This document shows positions 1 to 9,900 of a stretch of DNA of 64,000 nucleotides, in pieces (the first letter of the stretch is position 1; the number at the start of each line of letters is the position of its first letter). The position numbers and the translations under genes are program-made. The stretch comes from Hymenobacter sp. YC55 (lineage in GTDB: Bacteria > Bacteroidota > Bacteroidia > Cytophagales > Hymenobacteraceae): the NCBI RefSeq assembly GCF_029433095.1, contig NZ_JARNTX010000002.1, positions 744,001-808,000 of the forward strand, given 5' to 3'. The notes beneath the pieces are model-generated. The model saw only the letters and a program-made list of their open reading frames with translations. It did no database searches and was not told where the DNA came from.

Positions 1-417
1 GCCATAACCGCCCGCACCGCGGGCAGTTTCGCTCAGGGCCTCGGTTGGCTGCCAAGCAATAGTTTCGTGGCGAGCTACTACTAGCTGCGCAATACGCTCC
101 CCATCCTGGACCACAAACTCGGTGTCGGACAGATTAACCAATAGCACCTTCAATTCGCCACGATAATCAGCGTCGATGGTGCCTGGGCTATTCACGATAC
201 CAATACCGTGCTTGTATGCCAAGCCGCTACGGGGCCGCACCTGCATCTCATAGCCAACTGGAATTTCCAGAAACAAGCCCGTTGGAATAAGGGCGCGTTG
301 CAATGGCTTCAACGTAATGGGCTCCGGGAGGTTGGCCCTAACGTCGAGGCCCGCGGCGTGGGCCGTCTGGTACTCGGGCAAGGGGTGGCGGGAGCGGTTG
401 ATAACAGGTATCTGCAT
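1..417 (-). CDS. dut: dUTP diphosphatase (3' end cut by window edge)
   Basis: Hydrolyses dUTP to dUMP and pyrophosphate, keeping uracil out of DNA and supplying dTMP synthesis. 139 codons are visible, from [16 protein letters not shown] to the last motif RGAGGYG at the window edge, so only a few C-terminal residues are missing. Trimeric dUTPase motifs are seen in order: AGLDVRA, RPRSGLA, the uracil-binding stretch [25 protein letters not shown], and the glycine-rich C-terminal motif V. A -7 box (TACCTTTG) ends only four bases before the ATG, so the message is probably leaderless. It lies downstream of the flippase gene on the same strand. Confidence 0.95.
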   Translation of the reverse strand, partial: MQIPVINRSRHPLPEYQTAHAAGLDVRANLPEPITLKPLQRALIPTGLFLEIPVGYEMQVRPRSGLAYKHGIGIVNSPGTIDADYRGELKVLLVNLSDTEFVVQDGERIAQLVVARHETIAWQPTEALSETARGAGGYG

Positions 418-421
418 GCGG

Positions 422-429
422 CAAAGGTA
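422..429 (-). promoter_or_regulatory. -7 promoter box of dut
   Basis: TACCTTTG on the minus strand fits the Bacteroidota -7 consensus TAnnTTTG. It is followed by CCGC and the dut ATG. No TTG is found 17-23 bp upstream. The spacing predicts a transcript starting at or within a few bases of the start codon. Confidence 0.7.
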
Positions 430-547
430 GTTTCTGGTTTCAATTATTCGGATCGCCAGTAATCCGGGGTGCATCACGAGTTGCCCACTGCTTTTCCGAA
501 GATATTCAGCATTGATAACCAGCAACTCCCGATGCACACTCAGTGTC

Positions 548-2053
548 TTAGCGGGCCAGCAAGCGTTGGGGTTTCTCAACCAGCACTACCAAGCCCAGGA
601 AGCCGGCGCACAGCACCAAGTGCCAGAGGTGACGTACCCAATAATTATCGAAAGAAACAAACCACCCCAGCGCCACCACCCCCGATGCTACCAGCAGCCA
701 CATGAGTAGGCGACCTACCGGGTAAGGTACGGGAAAGTGCCGCTCGCCTAGCCACCAACAGATAGCTGCCATCATAAAGTAGCAAGCTAGCGTGGCCAGG
801 GCGCAGCCCATGTAGCCTAGCACCGGAATCAGCAGGATGTTAAGCACGATGGTGAGTACGGCGCCGGCCCCGCCAATGTACGTGCCGTAGTAGGTTTTGT
901 CGGTGAGCTTAAACCACACCGACAGGTTCCAGTACACGCCCAGAAACAAGTTGGCGAGCAGCAGCACGGGCACCACAGCTATGCCCTCGCGGTACTCGGC
1001 GCTGCGCAGAAACTGCTTGGCGAAGTCTTCGAGGTTGACGCTGATGAAGACGAAAATAAAAGCGCAGCAGAGCGTGAACCACTTCAACACCATGGCAAAC
1101 GTAGCCGGGGAGTTCTTTTCGGTACTCTGCGAGAAAAAGAACGGCTCGGCAGAGTATCGGAAGGCCTGGATAACGAGGCTCATGAAAATGCTCAACTTGT
1201 AGCAAGCGCCGTAGATGCCCGCCACAGTTTCGCTGCTCTTGCCCGGATAAAAGCCTTCTGGTAGCCAGGCCGGCAGCAAGATCCGGTCGAGCGTTTCGTT
1301 TACCATGCCAGCCAGTCCCATCAACATAATAGGATAGGCATACACCAGCATCGGCCGGATGCTTGCCACATCAATATGAAAGCGGAAGGTGGCCAACTCG
1401 CGCGCCAAGAGCAGCAGCGTGAAAGCACTAGCGGCCAGGTTCGACAAGAATACGTAGCCCACCCCGATACTAGGATCATAAACGCGCGCTATCAGGGGCT
1501 GAAGCACCGTCAGGTACTTACCCGTCATAATATCAGGGCACACAATGATAAAGAACAGGTTCAGCGCCACGTTCAGCACAATGTTGGCCATGCGGATAGC
1601 CGCAAACTTTCGGGCCTTGTTCTCTAACCGCAGCCGCGCAAATGGAATAGCTGCTACTGCATCAAGACCCAGAATAAGTGCTAGCCAAACCGCATACCGC
1701 TCCTGTCCTGACGACAACTTGAGCAGCCGCAGCAAGGTGCCTGCCTGCCACGCCAGTACCCCCGAAAACACAACGCTGCTCACGATCAGCAAGCTGAGCA
1801 CCCGGTTGTATAGCAATTGTCGGTCGGTACCAGGCCGCGAGGCAAAGCGGAAAAAGGTGGTTTCGAGCCCGTACGTGAAGAGCACATTCAGAAACGAAAC
1901 GCAGGCATACAGGGCCGTGACAATGCCGTACTCGGCCGCGGCGAACCGCCCAGTGTACACTGGCACCAGCAAGTAAGTCAGCACGCGCCCTACAATGCTG
2001 CTGATGCCGTACACGGCCGTCTGCGAAGCAAGACGCTTGGCAATTGAACTCAT
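548..2053 (-). CDS. Lipopolysaccharide/oligosaccharide flippase (Wzx/MOP family)
   Basis: 501-residue polytopic inner-membrane protein that begins [19 protein letters not shown], typical of polysaccharide-biosynthesis (Wzx-like, MOP superfamily) flippases. Hydrophobic helices run along the whole length (about 12-14). The expected role is moving lipid-linked sugars across the inner membrane for cell-surface polysaccharide. It sits between an enoyl-CoA hydratase gene and dut, all on the minus strand, with a 130-bp gap before dut. The substrate cannot be told from sequence, and no glycosyltransferase cluster is next to it. Confidence 0.85.
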   Translation of the reverse strand: MSSIAKRLASQTAVYGISSIVGRVLTYLLVPVYTGRFAAAEYGIVTALYACVSFLNVLFTYGLETTFFRFASRPGTDRQLLYNRVLSLLIVSSVVFSGVLAWQAGTLLRLLKLSSGQERYAVWLALILGLDAVAAIPFARLRLENKARKFAAIRMANIVLNVALNLFFIIVCPDIMTGKYLTVLQPLIARVYDPSIGVGYVFLSNLAASAFTLLLLARELATFRFHIDVASIRPMLVYAYPIMLMGLAGMVNETLDRILLPAWLPEGFYPGKSSETVAGIYGACYKLSIFMSLVIQAFRYSAEPFFFSQSTEKNSPATFAMVLKWFTLCCAFIFVFISVNLEDFAKQFLRSAEYREGIAVVPVLLLANLFLGVYWNLSVWFKLTDKTYYGTYIGGAGAVLTIVLNILLIPVLGYMGCALATLACYFMMAAICWWLGERHFPVPYPVGRLLMWLLVASGVVALGWFVSFDNYWVRHLWHLVLCAGFLGLVVLVEKPQRLLAR

Positions 2054-2069
2054 AGTAGCTGTCAGTGTC

Positions 2070-2127
2070 TTCCTGCTTAAGCAGGAATATCTTGAGCGGT
2101 AGTAGGTAAAAGAAGGGGCCTACTACC
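2070..2127 (-). repeat. Two small palindromes between flippase and crotonase genes
   Basis: An 18-bp perfect palindrome (TTCCTGCTTAAGCAGGAA, 2070-2087) is followed by a 9-bp stem (GGTAGTAGG / CCTACTACC, 2099-2107 and 2119-2127). Neither has a clear T-run on the minus side. They may end the enoyl-CoA hydratase transcript or shape the flippase leader. Confidence 0.5.
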
Positions 2128-2159
2128 TTGAAAGGAGAATTGCTCCTGTAAAGCGAATA

Positions 2160-2948
2160 TTATTTACCGATAAAAGCAGCTGGGCGCTTCTCCAAAAATG
2201 CCTGCGTGCCTTCCTTGAAATCTTGCGACACAAAGCAGCGGGCAAAGGCATTAGCCTCGGTTTGGTAGCCGTGCCGGTCGTCGGCGAAATAGGCATTCAC
2301 ACTGTCGATAACGAGCCCTATGGCTAGGGGTGCTTTCGTCAGGATGCGGCCAAGAAGTTCACGCGTAAACGTAAGCAGGTCGGCGGCGGGCACCACGTGG
2401 TTGACCAAGCCGAGGCGCAAGGCTTCGTCGGCCTTCACCATGTCCGCTGTCATCATCAGCTCCAGCGCTTTGCCTTTGCCAATCAACTGCGTCAGGCGTT
2501 GCGTGCCACCGTAACCCGGAATCAATCCCAAATTCACCTCGGGCTGACCGAAGCGGGCGTTGTCGGCGGCAATGCGCATGTGGCAGGCCATAGCTAGCTC
2601 GCAGCCACCGCCTAGCGCGAAGCCATTCACGGCGGCTATCACAGGCTTAGGACTTTCCTCTATTATGCAAAATACCTCTTGCCCATGTTCGGAAGCCCGA
2701 CGAGCGAGCGGCTCGCTCAAGGCTGCTAGCTCGGCAATATCGGCACCGGCCACGAAGGCTTTTTCGCCGCTACCCGTTAAAATAATACCCCGTACCTGCT
2801 GGTCGTCGAGGGCCTGCTGCATGGCCTTCCCGATTTCGGTGATGGTGGCACTGTTGAGGGCGTTGAGCTTGGTTGGCCGATTCAGCGTGATGGTCAGAAT
2901 GCCGCTTTCGGCATCAAGGTCATAGAGCAAATTTTCGAAAGAAGCCAT
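2160..2948 (-). CDS. Enoyl-CoA hydratase (crotonase family)
   Basis: 262 residues from MASFENLLYDLD. Hydrates trans-2-enoyl-CoA to 3-hydroxyacyl-CoA, as in fatty-acid or amino-acid beta-oxidation, in the cytoplasm. The crotonase oxyanion-hole segments AFVAGADI and ALGGGCELAMAC are present. Both catalytic glutamates of true hydratases are there (FGQPEVNLGLIPG and KALELMMTAD), so this is likely a hydratase and not an isomerase or decarboxylase. A longer frame begins at 2984, but a -7 box at 2982-2989 overlaps that start and fixes translation at 2948. The physiological substrate is unknown. Confidence 0.93.
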   Translation of the reverse strand: MASFENLLYDLDAESGILTITLNRPTKLNALNSATITEIGKAMQQALDDQQVRGIILTGSGEKAFVAGADIAELAALSEPLARRASEHGQEVFCIIEESPKPVIAAVNGFALGGGCELAMACHMRIAADNARFGQPEVNLGLIPGYGGTQRLTQLIGKGKALELMMTADMVKADEALRLGLVNHVVPAADLLTFTRELLGRILTKAPLAIGLVIDSVNAYFADDRHGYQTEANAFARCFVSQDFKEGTQAFLEKRPAAFIGK

Positions 2949-2981
2949 GCAGAAAGTGAGGTGGCGGTAGCAGGATGCCAG

Positions 2982-2989
2982 CAAAGATA
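2982..2989 (-). promoter_or_regulatory. -7 promoter box of enoyl-CoA hydratase gene
   Basis: TATCTTTG on the minus strand, about 34 bp before the chosen ATG. No good -33 TTG. It places transcription start inside the extended frame, which supports the shorter protein. Confidence 0.6.
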
Positions 2990-3096
2990 GCCTAAATCGG
3001 GAGGCTGAAGCAGGTATTCAGCTAGCTCGAATGAGGTGTTAAGCGGGAAGAAAGTCTGATCCGGCGAAAAGCAAATTTCGCTTTAAGCGAGTACGT

Positions 3097-3104
3097 TACC
3101 TTTG
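3097..3104 (+). promoter_or_regulatory. -7 promoter box of mscL
   Basis: TACCTTTG, 82 bp before the mscL ATG. The -33 position has only TTTC, so this is a partial match to the Bacteroidota promoter. Confidence 0.6.
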
Positions 3105-3186
3105 TATAAACTACGGCCGAGGTATTAAGAATAAAGTATATTAGCCCAAATCAGTTGTCTTGTCTCACCATAAAATTTACAAGCAC

Positions 3187-3609
3187 ATGGGGTTTGTTAC
3201 TGAATTCAAAGAGTTTATTTCAAAAGGAAATGTGCTCGATCTGGCAGTTGGTGTTATCATTGGAGCGTCATTCGGTAAGATTGTAACTTCTCTTACGGAC
3301 GACATCTTGATGCCAATATTAAGCTTCTTAACTGGCGGAAAAGATTTCACTGATTGGTTTATCGCCCTCGATGGCAGCAACTATAACACGCTGAAGGCGG
3401 CGAAGGATGCAGGTGCTGCTACCGTAAATTTTGGGTTGTTTTTGACAGCTGTCATTGATTTTCTTCTCATTGCATTTGCCATTTTTTGGCTGGTCAAACT
3501 TGCAAATCGATTCAAGAAGCCAGCAGTAGTGGTGGTAACGGAACCAGCGGCCACCAAAGACCAGGTACTGCTAATGGAAATCCGAGATGCGTTGCGTAGC
3601 CGTACCTAA
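3187..3609 (+). CDS. mscL: Large-conductance mechanosensitive channel MscL
   Basis: 140 residues. Homopentameric inner-membrane channel that opens under membrane tension and releases solutes on osmotic downshock. The N-terminal amphipathic helix and TM1 are canonical (EFKEFISKGNVLDLAVGVIIG, residues about 5-25). The periplasmic loop follows, then TM2 (FLTAVIDFLLIAFAIFWLV) and a charged C-terminal helix. The length is normal for the family. A nine-codon-longer TTG start exists, but the ATG matches the family's N-terminus. A strong terminator follows, so the gene is probably monocistronic. Confidence 0.97.
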   Translation: MGFVTEFKEFISKGNVLDLAVGVIIGASFGKIVTSLTDDILMPILSFLTGGKDFTDWFIALDGSNYNTLKAAKDAGAATVNFGLFLTAVIDFLLIAFAIFWLVKLANRFKKPAVVVVTEPAATKDQVLLMEIRDALRSRT

Positions 3610-3644
3610 TTGTTGTAGAGTTGATTTGTTGCCGTAAAGTCTGT

Positions 3645-3691
3645 AAAGCCGGTTTTTGCCCGCATGTAGTCTGGGCGAAAACCGGCTTTTT
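3645..3691 (+). terminator. Intrinsic terminator after mscL
   Basis: 17-bp stem (3645-3661 with 3673-3689) built on AAAGCCGG / CCGGCTTT, an 11-base loop, and T residues after it. Confidence 0.9.
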
Positions 3692-3725
3692 GTTCACCTT
3701 TTAGTTGTTTGGTTTTTCTCCTTTT

Positions 3726-4733
3726 ATGAGAACAACTATTCTCTCTGTCACCAGAAAGTTCTTATTAACTAGCTTGCTATTATGGCTTTATGGTGGTGCG
3801 CATGCGCAAAGTTACGCGCCCTACCGGGCTCCAGTTCCCCAAGCCGCTTTCCGAATTGCAGCCGATGAAGACACAATCCGTGGTTGGCGACGTGGGGGAG
3901 ATGGTACTCTTAATTTCAGTCAGGTAAGTTTAAGCAACTGGGCACCGGGCGGCCAAAGCTCCCTCTCGTTGCTGGCGTTAGGCAATGGCTACGTGTACTT
4001 CCGCGGCGAAAACCACACGTTTGCTTTGGCAACCAACTTGGTATACGGCTTGCTGAAAGCCGGTAAATCCAAAGTGCGCAAAAACGATGACCGGCTGGAG
4101 CTAAATGCCCGCTATGCCCGCAACTACGCCAATAAGTGGTCTTATGCTGCGCAGTTGAACCTGAAAACGCAGCTCACGCCCACCAACGATATCACGAAAC
4201 CAGATTCGTTGTTGTCGAAATTCTTCGCACCAGCTTACATTTTGGCTTCCATAGGCTTTGAATATAAACCCAGCGATGATTTTTCGCTGTTTTTGTCGCC
4301 AGCAACGGGCAAGTTCACGGTAGTAAACGACCAACGGTTGGCCGACGTAGGTGCATTCGGCGTGAAAGCAGCCCGGCTCGATGCCGACGGGCTACCAATA
4401 ATTGGCAGTGGCGAACGGATGCGTGAAGAGTTGGGTGCCTACCTGAACGTGCGCTATCGGCGGGGGCTTATGAGCAACATCACTTACCAGACGCGGCTAG
4501 AGCTATTCAGCAACTACTTTCATAACCCGCAGAACATAGATGTGAACTGGGAAAATTTGCTGGATTTCAAAGTCAACAAATTCTTTAGTGCCAGCGTTGC
4601 TACCGCATTGGTGTATGATGATGACGTCTTGGTTCCACTCAACGCCGACAAGCAAAACAAAGACTTCAATGCCCAGGGCCGACGAATTCAGTTCAAAGAA
4701 ACACTAGGTATCGGGCTGACTTACAAGTTTTAA
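3726..4733 (+). CDS. DUF3078 outer-membrane protein
   Basis: 335 residues with a Sec signal peptide (hydrophobic stretch ending GGAHAQ, residues about 10-28), then alternating beta-strand sequence ending in the aromatic residue F (LGIGLTYKF), as in outer-membrane barrels. WRRGGDGTLNFSQVSLSNWAPGG is the hallmark of DUF3078, a Bacteroidota-specific family without known function. The TTG seven codons upstream is a worse start than ATG 3726, which leads straight into the signal peptide. It lies 95 bp ahead of a small exported protein gene on the same strand, with no terminator visible between them, so co-transcription is possible. Confidence 0.85.
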   Translation: MRTTILSVTRKFLLTSLLLWLYGGAHAQSYAPYRAPVPQAAFRIAADEDTIRGWRRGGDGTLNFSQVSLSNWAPGGQSSLSLLALGNGYVYFRGENHTFALATNLVYGLLKAGKSKVRKNDDRLELNARYARNYANKWSYAAQLNLKTQLTPTNDITKPDSLLSKFFAPAYILASIGFEYKPSDDFSLFLSPATGKFTVVNDQRLADVGAFGVKAARLDADGLPIIGSGERMREELGAYLNVRYRRGLMSNITYQTRLELFSNYFHNPQNIDVNWENLLDFKVNKFFSASVATALVYDDDVLVPLNADKQNKDFNAQGRRIQFKETLGIGLTYKF

Positions 4734-4828
4734 AGAATTTGAACTAACTTAGCATGCCACCCGTTGCCGCGCCAGAACCCCACTCTACCTGCCGCAGGCA
4801 GCAGTTGCTTATCTACCCTTTCCTGAGC

Positions 4829-5275
4829 ATGAAAAAAATTATAGCTGCCGCGCTTCTGGTTGCCGCAAGCTTCCTAAGCCGCCCTGTACACGCCCAGTCT
4901 TCCATTATCGGTCCCGCCGAGCCGGGTAGCCAAACCAGTGAGCAAGGCCCGCGCAAGCGTAAGGCTACCTCTTCGGATATTGCCAACATGCAGCGCCGCA
5001 TGAACATGAACCCCGAGGATGCCAAGCGCGACCAGCAAATGGAATTGTTGCAGGCTCGGGCCGGCGGCAGCTCTAACACCAGCTTTGGCCGTGCGTCGGG
5101 GCCTGCCCGGCAGTATGAGAAAGGATCAGGCGGCTTTACGGTGCGCAAGTTCAAAGCTAGCAAGCATGCCAGAAACGCCATGATGAAGAAAGGCCAAAGC
5201 CGTCCAGCCATGGGCATCGATCCGAAAGGCAAGCCTTTAAAGCACAAAAAGAAAAAACACTTCCTGTCGTTTTAA
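4829..5275 (+). CDS. Small basic exported protein, unknown function
   Basis: 148 residues from MKKIIAAALLVAASFLS, a clear signal peptide cleaved near VHAQS. The mature part is strongly basic and rich in Gln, Arg, Lys and Met (MQRRMNMNPEDAKRDQQME) and ends in a lysine cluster (KHKKKKHFLSF). I recognise no domain. The longer frame from 4754 would put 25 non-hydrophobic residues before the signal, so 4829 is preferred. It is followed by a good terminator and is probably co-transcribed with the DUF3078 gene. The charge suggests it binds an acidic partner such as LPS or nucleic acid, but that is a guess. Confidence 0.75.
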   Translation: MKKIIAAALLVAASFLSRPVHAQSSIIGPAEPGSQTSEQGPRKRKATSSDIANMQRRMNMNPEDAKRDQQMELLQARAGGSSNTSFGRASGPARQYEKGSGGFTVRKFKASKHARNAMMKKGQSRPAMGIDPKGKPLKHKKKKHFLSF

Positions 5276-5332
5276 AGTAGCGCTTAGCTATACGTAACGC
5301 CTACTTACCAACGTTTTACAATACAATAAAGG

Positions 5333-5365
5333 AAAAAGCCCCACTGCACAGCAGCGGGGCTTTTT
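5333..5365 (+). terminator. Intrinsic terminator after small exported protein gene
   Basis: AAAAAGCCCC / GGGGCTTTTT stem with an inner CTGC / GCAG pair. The run of T at the 3' side makes a strong terminator. Confidence 0.9.
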
Positions 5366-5830
5366 GCGTCTTTAGTGAAATCGAGGCCACCGTTCGCCCC
5401 CGGCCCAGCTAAAGAAGACGCAGATGATAGCTTAGTTGAAACCAAAAGCTACCCCATATTCTTGTTTGCCATAGTTAGCGTCATCTACCCATCCATTGTG
5501 GGGCATGTGCTCATCATGGCTTCGTACTACCGCGATAGTGCTTTTATCGGGTACCAACAATGGACTACTGAGCGACAAATAACACACAGGAGCTGGCATG
5601 CAGCTATTGTAAAAGGCAGTTTGATTCTTAGCTGTGGAAGCAGTTGCGCGAGCCATGGGTCACAGGCGTTACTAGTGGAAGGACGTGACGCTTAACGGAC
5701 AGAAAGTGGAAAGCTTGCAGTGCCCGTTGGTTTTTAAGAAGGAGAGTAGCCGATGGCTACTTCATAAGTAAGCGTGTATAGGTGCTATTGTATCAAATAA
5801 CTAGTCTAGTAGGTCGAGTAAAGACCAGTG
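5366..5830. other. 465-bp stretch without a supported gene
   Basis: Both strands carry reading frames of 74-106 codons, but none has recognisable domain content or a promoter box placed for it. The minus-strand frame at 5432-5656 ends in YGVAFGFN, vaguely like the last strand of a beta-barrel protein, so a decayed gene end is possible. I do not call it. Confidence 0.4.
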
Positions 5831-6655
5831 TTAGAACTTCGCAGTGACACCCAACTTCATGTAACTCATATCATAACCTAGCTCAGTGAATACTCCAACC
5901 TTGTCGGTTAGTAGGTAGCGCCCTCCCGCAAAAATTCCTACTTCTAGATCGGCTCCGCCGTAAGAATCTTTCAGCGCATCGTCGTCATAGTCGGTGGAGT
6001 AATTCTCGATGCGAGCTGCCAAACTCAAACCTGCGTAGGTATCAAATTTGGGGTTAGCCGTGAAATTGTAGTGATAAGCTCCGCGGGCTGCTACATATAT
6101 GTTGGTCCACTTGGTTTTGTAAGAAGACCATTCGTAGGAGTACGACTTGTAACCAAGCAAACCACCTACGCTGATAACGCCAGGGCCAATTCCATCAACG
6201 AGACCCTTTTCTACAGACAAGCTAAGTGCCGGTGAAGACTTAGAGCTTCCGCCAAAATTTAAGGCGTTGGTGTAGCCATAGCCTATACCTAACCCTAAGC
6301 CTAAGTTTACTGCTACTGATCCTTTGTTGAATGAAGGAGCTTTTTGGGGCTCAACTCCTGGTATTTCTAGCTTCACTGGATTAGTGGAATTAGACGAAGT
6401 TGACGATTCTGTAGTAGCCGGAGATGGAGTAGCTGGCTGTGTAGCAGGCTTCGAAGCCGGACGAGCTGTGGTGGAGCTAGTGCGTGTTGTAGGCTTGGCC
6501 GTGCTAGATGTCGTAGTAGCAGGCTTAGTAGCAGTGGCCTTTGACGAAGTTGTAGTGGATTTAGTAGTTGTCTTGGTAGGAGTCTTGCTTTGAGCTAGGG
6601 CTGTGGTGGTAGCCAGCCCTGTGGTTAGAAGCAGAAGTGTCAAGGTTTTTCGCAT
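5831..6655 (-). CDS. Outer-membrane beta-barrel protein with Ser/Thr/Ala/Pro-rich linker
   Basis: 274 residues. A signal peptide (MRKTLTLLLLTTGLATTTALAQ) is followed by about 70 residues made almost only of T, S, A, K and P (residues 23-92), then a barrel-like domain from about residue 108 to the final KLGVTAKF. Strands such as GLGLGIGYGYTNALNFGG and VGIFAGGRYLLTDKVGVFTELGYD fit the small OMP_b-brl family. The linker may be a flexible or O-glycosylated spacer, since Bacteroidota glycosylate D-S/T motifs. A complete promoter (6699-6729) precedes it, and it is monocistronic. Function unknown. Confidence 0.8.
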   Translation of the reverse strand: MRKTLTLLLLTTGLATTTALAQSKTPTKTTTKSTTTSSKATATKPATTTSSTAKPTTRTSSTTARPASKPATQPATPSPATTESSTSSNSTNPVKLEIPGVEPQKAPSFNKGSVAVNLGLGLGIGYGYTNALNFGGSSKSSPALSLSVEKGLVDGIGPGVISVGGLLGYKSYSYEWSSYKTKWTNIYVAARGAYHYNFTANPKFDTYAGLSLAARIENYSTDYDDDALKDSYGGADLEVGIFAGGRYLLTDKVGVFTELGYDMSYMKLGVTAKF

Positions 6656-6698
6656 GCAGAGCCGGGAGAATTTTATTCTACTATTTCTTAAAGTGATA

Positions 6699-6729
6699 CA
6701 AAACTAGCCGTGTGCTCGACTGGTGTCAA
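6699..6729 (-). promoter_or_regulatory. Complete Bacteroidota promoter (-33 TTG, -7 TAGTTTTG)
   Basis: On the minus strand TTG (6729-6727), a 20-bp spacer and TAGTTTTG (6706-6699) match the TTG-N17-23-TAnnTTTG consensus. They lead to a leader of about 40 nt before the outer-membrane barrel gene. Confidence 0.75.
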
Positions 6730-6870
6730 TAACATGATGATGTGACAACGTTCATAGCATGGGTAGGAGTACATAGTCCGCTAGCTAATTACTGGCAAAA
6801 GCTCAAGTGTAATGACTAGGTATGATAAGCAGTCAGCTTAACTATGCACCTTAAGAATCATTTACAAACG

Positions 6871-6904
6871 AAAAACGCCTCAACTGCTGACAGTTGAGGC
6901 GTTT
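6871..6904 (-). terminator. Intrinsic terminator of infB operon
   Basis: Perfect 14-bp stem (6873-6886 with 6891-6904, AAACGCCTCAACTG on plus) with a 4-base loop. On the minus strand it ends in TTTTT, 29 bp after the infB stop codon. Confidence 0.92.
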
Positions 6905-6933
6905 GACAAAGTTATCTATACTTGAAGTCTGCG

Positions 6934-9900
6934 TTATAGAGTACGCTTCACTTCTTTTTCTTCGAAGCCTTCGATGTTGTCTCCCTCTTGCAGGTCGTTG
7001 AAGCCTTTCAAAGAGATACCGCACTCGTAGCCTTGGCGTACTTCCGACACATCGTCTTTGTAGCGCTTGAGGTCTTGAATTTCGCCTGAGTACACCACAA
7101 TACCGTCGCGTACGAGCCGCACTTTGGTTTTGCGAGTAAAGGTACCCTCCGTCACCATGCAGCCACCGATAGAGCCTACTTTGGTGATGTTGAACACTTG
7201 ACGAACTTCGGCGTTGGCCACTACCACTTCCTGCACCGTTGGGGCAAGCATGCCTTCCATAGCATCCTTCACCTCATTGATAGCGTTGTAAATGATAGAG
7301 TAGAGGCGGATGTCAATCTGCTCTTGCTCGGCCAGCTTCCGGGCGCTTTGTGAAGGACGAACCTGGAAACCAATGATGATGGCGTCGGAAGCCGAAGCCA
7401 GCAGTACATCGGATTCGGAAATGGCACCCACACCTTTGCTGAGGATGTTCACCGAAACTTCCGGTGTGCTCAGTTTGAGCAGCGAGTCGGCCAGTGCTTC
7501 CACCGAACCGTCCACGTCACCTTTCACAATGATGTTAAGCTCTTTGAACGAAGCCAGTGCCAAACGACGACCAATCTCATCGAGCGTGATGTGCTTCTTG
7601 GTGCGCATCGTTTGCTCACGCGACAGTTGCTGACGCTGGGTGGCTAGTTCCCGCGCTTCACGCTCGGTTTCCATCACCTGAATCTTGTCACCTGCCTGAG
7701 GAGCGCCCGTCAAACCAAGCACCTGTACCGGGGTAGCCGGACCGGCCTGCTTCATTTTCTTACCGCGGTGGTCAGTCATGGCCTTTACGCGGCCGTAGTG
7801 CGGACCTGCCAGTACCACGTCACCCACTTTCATGGTACCAGTCTGCACCAGAATGGTAGTTACGTAGCCACGGCCTTTGTCCAGCGAGGCTTCAATGACG
7901 GCACCCACTGCGCTACGATCCGGGTTAGCCTTCAGCTCCAGTAATTCAGCTTCCAGCAAAACCTTTTCCAGCAGGTCATCAATGCCAAGACCTGTCTTAG
8001 CCGATACTTCCTGCGACTGGTACTTACCACCCCATTCCTCTACAAGAACGTTGATAGCTGACAGCTCCTCGCGGACTTTGTCGGGGTTAGCGCCCGGCTT
8101 ATCGATCTTGTTCAGAGCAATAACAATCGGTACACCAGCAGCCTGCGCGTGGTTGATAGCTTCCTTCGTCTGCGGCATAACCGAGTCGTCGGCCGCTACC
8201 ACAATGATAGCAATGTCGGTAATCTTGGCACCACGGGCGCGCATGGCGGTAAACGCTTCGTGACCTGGTGTATCAAGGAAGGTAACCCGCTTGCCTGATT
8301 TGGTCATTACATCGTAGGCACCGATGTGCTGCGTGATACCGCCGGCTTCACCTTTAGCCACGCTGGCACTGCGGATGTAGTCAAGCAACGATGTTTTACC
8401 GTGGTCAACGTGACCCATGATGGTAACGATAGGAGCACGGGGCTGCAGATCTTCGTCGTTGTCTTCGATTTCGATAGCCGTGTCCTCTTCCTCGGCGCTC
8501 AGGAACTCTACGTCGTATCCAAACTCGTCGGCAATGACCGTAATAGCTTCCGCATCGAGGCGCTGGTTGATGGACACGAACATGCCCATGTTCAAGCACA
8601 CCTTGATAACCTCGTTCACCGACACGTCCATCAGCGAAGCCAAGTCGTTGGCCGAGATGAACTCGGTTACTTTCAGCGTCTTGGCATCGAGTTCGTTTTG
8701 GGCGCGTTGCGCTTCGCGGTCTTCTGCTACGCCAGCACGCTTGTCGCGCCGATACTTAGCCCGATTGTTCTGGTTGCCACCACGGCCGCCGCTGAGCTTA
8801 GCCAGCGTAGCCTTGATCTGCTCCTGAATCTGCTTTTCGTTTTGCTCGGGAGTGAGTGGTACAGCTGGAGCTTGACGCTGTGCTGCTTGGCCCGTACCCG
8901 TAACCCGCGGCGCAGTGTTAGGTGGCCGCTGATTGGAAGTGTTGCTGTTGTTGCCACGTGGACCAGTGCCCGTAGGCCGGTTGCCTTGGTAGCCGGGATT
9001 TTGCCCTTGTTCCGGACGTTGGCCGCCTTGTCCCTGACCTTGGCCCTGTCCTTGACCGGTTTGCGGAGCACCAGTCTGACCCGGAATACGCTGGCGCTGA
9101 CGCTTCTTCGCATCGGCGTTCAGCCCACTCTTACGCACGTCGGATGAGGCAACAGGCCGTGGTCCACGACCAGCATTGCCACCGCCCCGACGTGAAGAGT
9201 CAACAGGCAGCTCAATTTTACCTAAAACAGTCAGACCTTTCAACTGATCAGCTCTGGCCGTGATAGTACCTGCTTCCTCAGCCGGAGCTGGAGTAGCGGA
9301 CGTTTCGGGAGCTGCAGGTGGAGCAGGTGCTGGCGTAGCAGCCACTACGGGTGCTACTGGAGCAGGAGCAGGAGCAGGAGCAGGTCTAGGCGCGGGAGCA
9401 GGCGGTGGAGTTGGGGTCGGAGCCTGTGCAACTGCCGGAGCTGGCTCAACCGGACGGCTTGGTGCTGGCACTGGCGCTACAGGGGCGGGAGCAGCAGGCG
9501 CTACTGGTGCCGAAGCTACAGGTGTGGCAGGGGCCGGAGTGGGAGCGGGAGCAGGAGTTGGTGCAGGCGCTGGCTTGCTTTCTACAACGGGTGCTGGCGG
9601 CGTTTTCACTTCTGCCACTGGCGCCGCAACGGGTGCTGGTGCGGGTGAAGGAGTAGGGGCTGGTGCCGGAGCCGGAGTGGGCCGGGGTGGAACGGGCCGA
9701 CCTTTTGAGTCCAACTCAATTTTGCCCAATACTTTCAAGCCGGGCACCTTAGGTGCTTCCTCTACTGGAGTTGGTCTGCTTGGAGCAGGCGCAACAACAG
9801 GAGCCGTAGCTACCGGAGCGGCTACGGGGGCAGGAGCAGGCTTGGGAGCCTCAACTGGCTTGGGAGCAGGAGCAGGAGCAGGAGCCACCGGTGCCTTAGG

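Noticed and set aside
3160-3186. TTG start extending mscL by nine residues
   Set aside because: The ATG at 3187 gives the conserved MscL N-terminus, and the extension has no family support.
5432-5656. Minus-strand 74-codon frame ending in YGVAFGFN
   Set aside because: The end resembles a barrel strand, but there is no signal peptide, no upstream homology I can recognise and no promoter. At most a relic, so not called.
9330-9900. CRISPR-like or minisatellite array in infB
   Set aside because: The repeats are codon-level PAP/APA coding repeats without conserved spacers or direct-repeat length.
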